Positions 57,879 to 64,000 of a stretch of 64,000 bases of DNA are shown piece after piece. The stretch covers positions 558,001 to 622,000 of the forward strand of contig JAXDDX010000186.1 of assembly GCA_034670405.1 (NCBI GenBank). Reading direction: 5' to 3'. This DNA is from Hoplostethus atlanticus (taxonomy: Eukaryota > Chordata > Actinopteri > Trachichthyiformes > Trachichthyidae). Every line of letters starts with the position of its first letter. The stretch's first letter is position 1. Position numbers and translations under genes: made by a program. The notes below the pieces were generated by a model. It had not been told where the DNA came from and did no database searches. It saw only the letters and a program-made list of their open reading frames with translations.

Positions 57879-58032
57879 GACTCTGAACCACCAGTATGAC
57901 TACACATTTGACTGGACCATGCTGAAACAGAAAGCAGCCCAGCAGGGGGCCTCCTCCGGGGGCCAGGGCCAGCAGGCACAAACCCCCACAGGCAAGCAAA
58001 CTGACAAACCCAAGCCTAACATGAAAGGTTAG
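57879..58032 (+). CDS. csnk1a1: csnk1a1 coding exon 9 (C-terminus, end uncertain)
   Basis: Starts with the last base of Arg286, then [20 protein letters not shown], a Gln/Ser/Gly-rich tail and [13 protein letters not shown]. The next bases, GGTTAG, can be read in two ways. Unspliced, they give Gly then a stop at 58030-58032 (336 residues). Alternatively AAAG is an exon end (58027) with donor GTTAGT, and a short last exon follows. Mammalian CK1 alpha commonly ends MKGF, which favours splicing. An acceptor at 58501-58502 would give Gly then TGA, ending the protein the same way. No polyadenylation signal is evident in the first 750 bases after the TAG. Confidence 0.9.
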
Positions 58033-58804
58033 TAGCCAACAGCCAAGCGACGTTTTTTACAGACACCAATTGCTCATTATATATATATCATTCATTATTT
58101 TGTATTCAGTATTATTAGGATTATTGTTTTATCCCCTAACCTCCACACCCCAATGCCCTTCAAAGTGGTAAAAAAAAATTGGAAAACTTTTGCTTCCATC
58201 AAAAAAAATTGTTCCAGGAGATTCTTGTTGTAATGTCGAAGCCAAACAGCATTGTGTTAGTTTGAGGAGGCACCCCAAAATAACACTGAATTAAAAAAAA
58301 CAGAGAAATTGGTCTGACTTGCAGAAGCAAAGACGTCCTTGGGGAATTTGACTACTAACTTTGCTGCCCTGCTAATCTATCCCTCTGTTTGGGATGGACA
58401 ACGGGCTGCCCTTTGCTGTTATACTGTCTTAATGTTGACATTCTGATCACACATACCTATTGATTCTCCTACAATCTTTCATTAACCTTCCTCTTCAAAT
58501 AGGATGATGAATATGTCTTTCATTTGGTTGGTAAATTTACTACGGTGATTCTGCTCTGACAAATCAATGTTCCACATTCTTGGACTTAACACTTATACCA
58601 GTGTCATATGGTACACACAAGTTCAACAAACCTCACGTGAGGACAAAGACACATTATTGACACCTAAATTCCAAGTTATAGACTTAAACTATATTTTAAA
58701 ATGCTTGTTAAGGTTGTAATGTTTTTTCATTTGACACTAGTAGAGTAATTGAAAAACAAGTTCATTATCTATAATAATAATAACAATAACTAGAAATGCA
58801 TTTC
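58033..58804. other. 3' UTR or last intron of csnk1a1
   Basis: A/T-rich DNA without a clear AATAAA. A pyrimidine-rich acceptor-like site (CCTTCCTCTTCAAATAG) ends at 58502. Nothing else is recognised. Confidence 0.4.
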
Positions 58805-59215
58805 TAGGGTGGGCCATTGCTAGGGTGTCCTGGGCCGTTGCTTGGGTGTTGCTAGGCTGTCAGAGGCCGTTGCTAGGGTGTCAGAGGCCGTTGCTAGGGT
58901 GTCCTGAGACGTTGCTAGGGTGTCCTGGGCCGTTGCTAGGGTGTCCTGGACCGTTGCTAGGGTGTCCTAGGCCGTTGCTAGGGTGTGCTGGGCCGTTGCT
59001 AGGGTGTTGCTAGGGTGTCCTGGGCCGTTGCTAGGGTGTCCTGGGCCGTTGCTAGGGTGTTCTGGGCCGTTGCTAAGGTGTCCTGGGCCGTTGCTAGGGT
59101 GTCCTGGGCCGTTGCTAGGGTGTCCTAGGCGGTTGCTAGGGTGTCCTAGTTGGTTGCTAGGGTGTCCTAGTTGGTTGCTAGGGTGTCATAGTTGTTTGTA
59201 AGTCATTGCTAAGGT
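58805..59215. repeat. 21 bp minisatellite (CCGTTGCTAGGGTGTCCTGGG)
   Basis: About 18-19 head-to-tail copies of a 21-base unit with small variants; some copies are shortened (GTTGCTAGGGTGTTGCTAGG). Because 21 is a multiple of three, it creates spurious open frames with a 7-residue period. It decays at its right edge into GTCATTGCTAAGGT. Confidence 0.92.
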
Positions 59216-59439
59216 CTAATATGTCATTGCTAATGTGTAGTAGCTGGATCCAAAATGGCCGCCAAGATCCAAAATGGCGGCATTCTAGTAGTACTAGTAG
59301 TAGTAGTAGAATGTTGTATGAAGTTGAATGCAGTTGCATTACAAATACATTGACGTCTATGTGATTACTAAGGTGTTCTAGCTGGATCCAAAATGGCCGA
59401 CTGGCTCCAAAATGGCGGAATTTTTAGTAGTATTCGTAG

Positions 59440-60703
59440 TAGGGCTGTCACGGTAACTGCATCACCGCACCATCGCGGTTGTGTCAAGGCACCCGCGGAT
59501 GGAAAACAAACCACCGCGACAACCGCGGTTGTTTAAAAAAAAAAAAAAAAAGTCCTGTATTTTGGAAGTTTTTTATTATTTGTTTTCCATTTCATTATTA
59601 AATTAATCATATTCATGTGTATTTGGTGTAAAGTATTGTAACAACCCGGTTGAAATATGTGATGCTTACTGTTAGTTATGGCCAGTTATGGGAGATGTTA
59701 TTAGCGAGTTCGTACCTCCCAACTGTTGGTTGCCCATCACCAGTCTTAGTGTGCTTAGTCTTCCTGTGATTGGTTGAGAGGCGGGGAGGCGGGTCAAGAG
59801 AGTTAGGTTGAGACACCTGTGTTGTGGTGGTACGCTCTGGTGCTGGGTTTAAGAGTTTGGAGAATTAAGTTATCGAGGTGAGCTGTTGTGTACGGCGTGG
59901 TTACGGCCAACAATAACTAATAATCAGCTTAATAAATGCACTGGATTGCAAACTAACGTTTCGTTTGTCTACTCAAAGTATCCGTCTTTGACGGGACGCT
60001 ACAGTATGACTAAACTCATTTTAGGGCTAGTATAATGAGTGTTTTTTCACATAATACACACTTTGCTCTGTTTGGTAATCTCCCTCAATTTTGTTGAAAA
60101 ACTGCCACGAAGAGCTTTTTGACATTCGCCGTGTTTAGTGAGCCGGAGTGAATTTACGAGCATGGGCATTGGCTGGTTAACATAATTAACTAACGTGATT
60201 GATTTGAAAGACGCTTGGTATTTAGTAGGTAAGTAGTTTATTTCTCCATTTATGACAACGATTGTAAGTTAGGCTACAGTTTATGAATGTTTTTTTTTTG
60301 TGTAAAAAAATAATAAATTATCAATAATAATAATAATACTGTGGCGGACACGCCACAGTACCGGGGTCCGTAACAGACAGAGACATAGACAGGAGGAGAG
60401 TTAACTGGCCAGCAGGCCGTTTTATTTGCACACCAGCGATATAAACCCGGCCCCGGCGCTGGCGCTGGCCATGATAGATTATCAAACATGTTTGAAATTG
60501 TTTGGGACTCCTACGACGTTAGACATTTTTTTCCTGCTCTTAGGACCCGCTAGTGTCTTACACTGAACTACACTGAACCGATCGCGGGTAAACTCGCATG
60601 TATTAGAAAATTCTTTTTGAAAAAGGGCAGTACCACCGCATCCCGCGGTGATGAGCCACATACACAACCGCGGTGGGAAAATTTCAAAACCGCGACAGCC
60701 CTA
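59440..60703 (+). mobile_element. Non-autonomous hAT element, copy 3
   Basis: Starts TAGGGCTGTCACGGTAACTGC and ends CCGCGACAGCCCTA. Flanks ATTCGTAG (59432-59439) and ACTCTTAG (60704-60711) match at 6 of 8 bases, so it is somewhat older or altered. At 1264 bp it lacks about 230 bp of the G/C-rich right half found in copies 1 and 2. It carries the same passenger LTR at 59637-60003. Confidence 0.85.
59637..60003 (+). repeat. Solo LTR nested in hAT copy 3
   Basis: Same unit as in the other hAT copies, 367 bp, TGTAACAACCCGG to GACGCTACA, GTAT on each side. Confidence 0.65.
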
Positions 60704-60950
60704 ACTCTTAGTAGTACTTGAAAGTTGAATGAAGTTGCATTACAAATACATTGATGTCTATGTGATTGCTAAGGTGTACTAGCTGGATCCAAAATGGCCG
60801 CCTCAATCCAAAATGGCGGCATATGTAGTAGTACTAGTAGTAGTACTTGAAAGTTGAATGAAGTTGAATGCAGTTGCGTTGCAAATACATTGAAGTCTAT
60901 GAGAGTACAAAATACATTGAAGTCTATGGGCGTTTTTTGCTGACTCAGCA

Positions 60951-61289
60951 GCGGTACAAAGTACTTCATAATTCCTAAAGTACTACTAGTATCTCTTAGA
61001 AAAGACATAGCATAAATCTACACATAATTCCGGACAGTTTGACATATGACACGTGCATGTCGCTCGAAAACTGCGTGAGGAGATAGTTATCTGCGATAAC
61101 TCGTGAATCTTGAGAATTTCTGCAAATGTTACAAATTTCCATAGTGCTCCACAAAATTACGCACGTTTCGATACCTGAACCACATATGTGGCACAAGCGG
61201 TTTTCTGGCTACAGGTGAGCAAAAAAAGCGCACAGAAGAATAATCATAAACCGGTCAGATTATGAATCCGACCTGTGTAAACAGCAATC
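60951..61289. other. Unannotated DNA between repeats
   Basis: No coding, RNA or repeat structure recognised. Confidence 0.4.
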
Positions 61290-61755
61290 CCACTAATAAC
61301 GTTCATTTTTAGAGCGCCTTTCAAGGTACCCAAGGCACTTAACAATAGAAGAGAGATAACTAGATAAGGTGAAAAACAAAGAAGAAGAAAACAACCAGGC
61401 TAACAAGTAGGAAGACAATATGACAAACAAAGGACAAAAAGGCAAAAAAGCAGAGGGCCACAATTCAGCAGCTGGGTCCAAAGGCCTGGCTGAAGAGGAA
61501 GGTCTTCAGCCGCTGTTTAAAAACTTCAATGGACCCAGCATTGCGGATCGATAAAGTCGGAAACACAGTGGAAGGGTCTGATGCGCAGTCTGATTTTCAA
61601 AGCACCATTGACAAGACTCATCAAGTGAAATTGAAACCACCTTGACTTGACGTGTCTGCTCCAAACTTGATTCCATTTTAAAGCATCAGCAGAGAAGGTG
61701 GCTGTTTTCCATGAAATCTCAGGAGCCGCTGTGAGCATTGCTCTATTTAAAGGCA
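61290..61755. repeat. Interspersed fish repeat fragment
   Basis: Contains TTTTTAGAGCGCCTTTCAAG, AAGGCACTTAACAAT and GAAGAGGAAGGTCTTCAGCC, phrases that recur in many teleost interspersed repeats. It serves as the target of the element at 61764. The family was not determined. Confidence 0.4.
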
Positions 61756-61849
61756 AAGAGGACGGGTCCTACTAATCACCCCAAAGTACCCCAAAGTATA
61801 CCCCAAAGTACCCCCCAAAATACCCCAAAATACCCCAAAGCCCCCCAAA

Positions 61850-62830
61850 GCCTGGAGGCCCCAGACCTCCAGGGGCCTCCAGACTCACCCGGCTCCCCGC
61901 AGCCAAGCACCTCTCGCCTGGGTGTGTGCATTGCTTGGTACCCCCATGTCCCCCGGGCCCCCGGGCCTCCAGGGGCCTCCACACTCACTCTGGCTACTTT
62001 TGGGCCTTTTTTTACCTTTTTCCCCACACACTGACCTCTCTGCCCACAGGCAAGCAGCTCTGACCTGGCTCTGTACAGGGCATGGTCCTCCATGGGCCCC
62101 CCAGGGCCCCAGACCTCCAGGGGCCTCAACACTCACCAGCCTCCCCACAGCCAAGCACCCCTGCCCTGGGTGTGCGCATGGCATGGTTTCCCCATGGCCA
62201 CCAGGCCCCCAGACCTCCAGGGGTCACACACTGACCTCTGGCTACTTTATTGCCTCATTTTTGCCTTTTTTTATGTTTTTGCCACACACTGAGCTGTCTG
62301 CCCTCAGCTAAGCAGCCCTGCCCTGGGTGTGTGCGCGTTGCATGGTCCCAGCCATGACCACCAGGGCCCCAGACCTCCAGGGGCCTCAACACTCACCAGC
62401 CTCCGCACACTTAAGCAGCTCTGCCCTGGGTCTGTACACTGCACGGTTTCCCCATGGCCGGGAGGCCTCCAGACCTCCAGGGGCCTCAACACTCACCAGC
62501 CTCCCCACAGCCAAGCACCCCTGCCCTGGGTGTGCGCATTGCATGGTTTCCCCATGGCCACCAGGCCCCCAGACCTCCAGGGGTCACCCAGACTCACCTC
62601 TGGCTACTTTTTGGGCTTATTTTGCCTTTTTTTATGTTTTGGCCACACACTGACCTGTCTGCCCACACTTAGGCAGCTCTGCCCTGGGTCTCTGCATGAC
62701 ATGGCCCTCCCCATGTCCACCAGCCTCCCCACACTTAGGCAGCTCTGCCCTGGGTCTCTGCATGACATGGCCCTCCCCATGTCCACCAGGCCTCCACACT
62801 CACCAGCCTCCCCACACTTAAGCACCTCTG
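61850..62830. repeat. Higher-order minisatellite inside the TIR element
   Basis: Repeated block CCAGACCTCCAGGGGCCTC, ACACTCACC, AGCC..CCCCACAG, GCCCTGGGT, CATGGTTTCCCCATGG at about 100 bp spacing. Every second or third unit is extended by a TCTGGCTACTTTT...CACACACTGACCT segment (near 61987, 62238 and 62602). Open frames in it are products of the repeat. Confidence 0.85.
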
Positions 62831-62956
62831 CCCTGGGTTACTACATTACCTTCTCTGCCCTGGCCTCCGGGGCTCGACAACACCCGGCGCACCACACTCA
62901 CCTGCAGTCTTAAGCACCCCACCCTGGGTCAACACAGGCAACCGCCAGCCACAGAA

Positions 62957-63085
62957 CTTCGTGGTCCTGGTATTCCAAAATGAACTTCGTGGTCCTGGTC
63001 TTCCTTAATGAACTTCGTGGTCATGGTACCCCAGCATACGCTTCGTGGTCCTGGTCACCCAGCATACGCTTTGTGGTCCTGGTAA
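62957..63085. repeat. 28 bp tandem repeat, five copies
   Basis: CTT(C/T)GTGGTC(C/A)TGGT starts at 62957, 62985, 63013, 63041 and 63069, exactly 28 bases apart. Confidence 0.92.
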
Positions 63086-63213
63086 TCTATGACTGACTGT
63101 CTCTTTTTTTTTTTTTCTTTTCTGTGACTTCCAGGCCGCCAGGCCCCTCACACTCACCCGCCTGTCCACACTTAGACACCTCTGCACTGGATTAGTTCTT
63201 TGCTCTGCCTGCC

Positions 63214-63443
63214 CTTTGGGGTACATTGGGGTACTTTGGTGTACTTTGGGGTGTTTGGGGATATACTTTGGGGTGTTTTGGGGTATACTTTGGGGTACTT
63301 TGAGGTATTTTGGCGTACGTTGGGGTACTTTGGGGTATTTTGGCGTACATTGGGGTATTCTGGGGTACTTTGGGGTATACTTCTGGGTACTTTGGGGTAT
63401 ACTTTTGGGTATTTTGGGGTATACTTTGGGGTATTTTGGGGTG
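63214..63443. repeat. Subterminal GGGGTAYTTT array of the TIR element
   Basis: About 20 near-copies of a 10-11 base unit on the + strand. The same unit, reversed, forms the shorter array at 61778-61845. Confidence 0.88.
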
Positions 63444-63659
63444 ATTAGTAGGACCCAAGAGGACTAACCGGCTTGTTCACACTGTGAGCAACTTGATGAG
63501 GCGCTGTATTCTGTTTGTGAGCAGCGCGTGAGGCTCTGATTGGATCTATATAGTGGTCTCGTGCAGCAGCAAAGGCTTGACCAAGAACAATAAGCAAATA
63601 ATTTTTGGCTGTTTTGGTACTGCCTTTCATAACTTTGCATTGTTTTGATGAGAACATAG

Positions 63660-64000
63660 CTAGCTCACAAGAGCTAATTAAGTAACTTTAAAGGTCCCAT
63701 AATTCAGCTTTTATGATTTTGTTTTCAAATTAATCAGTTTTTATCCAAACAATTATTAGTTTGTGCTTGATGACTGCGCTGACGACTCACCTCGTGCAGC
63801 TGGTAGCGCATGATAAAGGTTTTCATGTTGTCCAATACATTAAACTTTGTAATCCTGTATTGGAAACATATTTTGTTTTACATATTTTTTCAGATTTCTT
63901 TACATCATACATTTGACCGCTTAGGTGATCGTCAGCCATAAAAAACATGTTTTTTATGGCAAGTCTCTGAATTTTACGAGCATCTAAAGAGCACCTACAT
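63660..64000. repeat. Interspersed fish repeat at the window edge
   Basis: Contains CTTTAAAGGTCCCATAATTC and TTTTATGATTTTGTTTTCAAATTAA, phrases of a widespread teleost repeat, and a 26-base perfect palindrome at 63935-63960. It continues beyond the window. Confidence 0.45.

Larger units (their letters stand above)
24232..58032 (+). other. csnk1a1: csnk1a1 gene, coding span (casein kinase 1 alpha)
   Basis: Ten coding exons on the + strand, one of them alternative, all with GT/AG borders and matching phases, encode a 336-residue kinase (364 with the L insert). Casein kinase 1 alpha is a monomeric Ser/Thr kinase of cytoplasm and nucleus. It primes beta-catenin at Ser45 in the destruction complex of the Wnt pathway, and acts on Hedgehog, p53 and circadian proteins. 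Seen here are the glycine loop (IGSGSFG), Lys46, the HRDIKPDN loop (Asp136), DFG (Asp157) and the CK1-specific SIN motif in place of APE. The large introns 2 (13.8 kb) and 4 (11.6 kb) are filled with repeats. The 3' UTR was not identified. Confidence 0.97.
59216..60850. repeat. Tandem repeat with paired YY1-like motifs, interrupted by hAT copy 3
   Basis: Three units of about 130-138 bp share CTGGATCCAAAATGGCC, a second AAAATGGCGG exactly 19 bases on (pairs start at 59252/59271, 59390/59409 and 60791/60810), a TAGTAGTACTAGTAG stretch and TGCATTACAAATACATTGA. The hAT element at 59440-60703 splits the third interval. Another partial unit lies at 60830-60950. Confidence 0.8.
61764..63456. mobile_element. 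TIR element made of tandem arrays, 8 bp target duplication
   Basis: Ends are GGGTCCTACTAATCACCCC and its exact reverse complement, flanked by perfect AAGAGGAC (61756-61763 and 63457-63464). Inside the left end is a short array of ACCCCAAAGTA; inside the right end (about 63214-63440) is a longer inverted array of about 20 GGGGTA(C/T)TTT units. Between them lie a roughly 100-160 bp higher-order repeat (CCAGACCTCCAGGGGCCTC) at 61850-62830 and a perfectly spaced 28 bp repeat (CTTCGTGGTCCTGGT) in five copies at 62957-63085. No protein is encoded. The 8 bp duplication suggests a hAT-type transposase acting in trans. Confidence 0.8.

Noticed and set aside
58805-59215. CRISPR-like look of regularly repeated DNA
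   Set aside because: Units are contiguous 21-mers without spacers, in a eukaryotic locus; a minisatellite.
61738-62913. Proline-rich open frames up to 194 codons on both strands
   Set aside because: They follow the tandem repeat register in several frames at once; by-products of the minisatellite.
63192-63467. Periodic frames (YFGVFW and PKVPQN types)
   Set aside because: Direct translation of the GGGGTAYTTT array on both strands.

Overview
This is a stretch of vertebrate nuclear DNA, almost certainly from a ray-finned (teleost) fish. It carries one clear host gene, csnk1a1 (casein kinase 1 alpha), on the + strand, embedded in many transposable elements of kinds typical of fish genomes: a Gmr1-type Gypsy element, a Tf1/sushi-type chromovirus, Harbinger, hAT and Tc1 elements, and L2/Rex-like LINEs. 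Base composition, long introns with GT/AG junctions and the lack of compact operons exclude a prokaryote. I cannot name the species.

Bases 1-16,325 are a nested retroelement block. A LINE 3' end (1-616) abuts the 5' half of a Gmr1-like Gypsy element on the - strand (617-3349). A 0.7 kb spacer follows, then the 3' half of the same family (4081-8240), whose LTR is split by a 1.5 kb Harbinger-type element. Next is a 2.3 kb terminal-inverted-repeat element (8460-10742) carrying a solo LTR, and then a chromovirus (11148-16325) with two apparently identical 471 bp LTRs and a 5 bp target duplication, but with a damaged polymerase. Bases 16,326-23,640 are gene-poor and A/T-rich, with relics including a hAT-like transposase fragment.

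Bases 23,640-58,032 hold csnk1a1. Nine constitutive coding exons (24232-24354, 24712-24818, 38591-38717, 40885-40983, 52581-52720, 56961-57039, 57427-57501, 57592-57698, 57879-58027) join in frame into a full kinase. A tenth, alternative exon (47616-47699) encodes the 28-residue L insert with a KRKR basic motif. The C-terminal end is ambiguous: a stop directly after Gly, or a further exon. The introns hold two 1.4 kb hAT elements with perfect 8 bp target duplications, a decayed Tc1 element, LINE fragments, a hAT transposase C-terminus, a long inverted-repeat element in intron 3 and a 172 bp hAT MITE.

Bases 58,800-64,000 are repeat-dominated. They contain a 21 bp minisatellite, a tandem repeat with paired YY1-like motifs interrupted by a third hAT copy, and a 1.7 kb element (61764-63456) with terminal inverted repeats and an 8 bp target duplication whose body is almost wholly tandem arrays. 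That last element, the hAT family carrying a solo LTR as passenger, and the self-priming but RT-deleted chromovirus are the most unusual items. I found no multigene defence, metabolic or toxin system.
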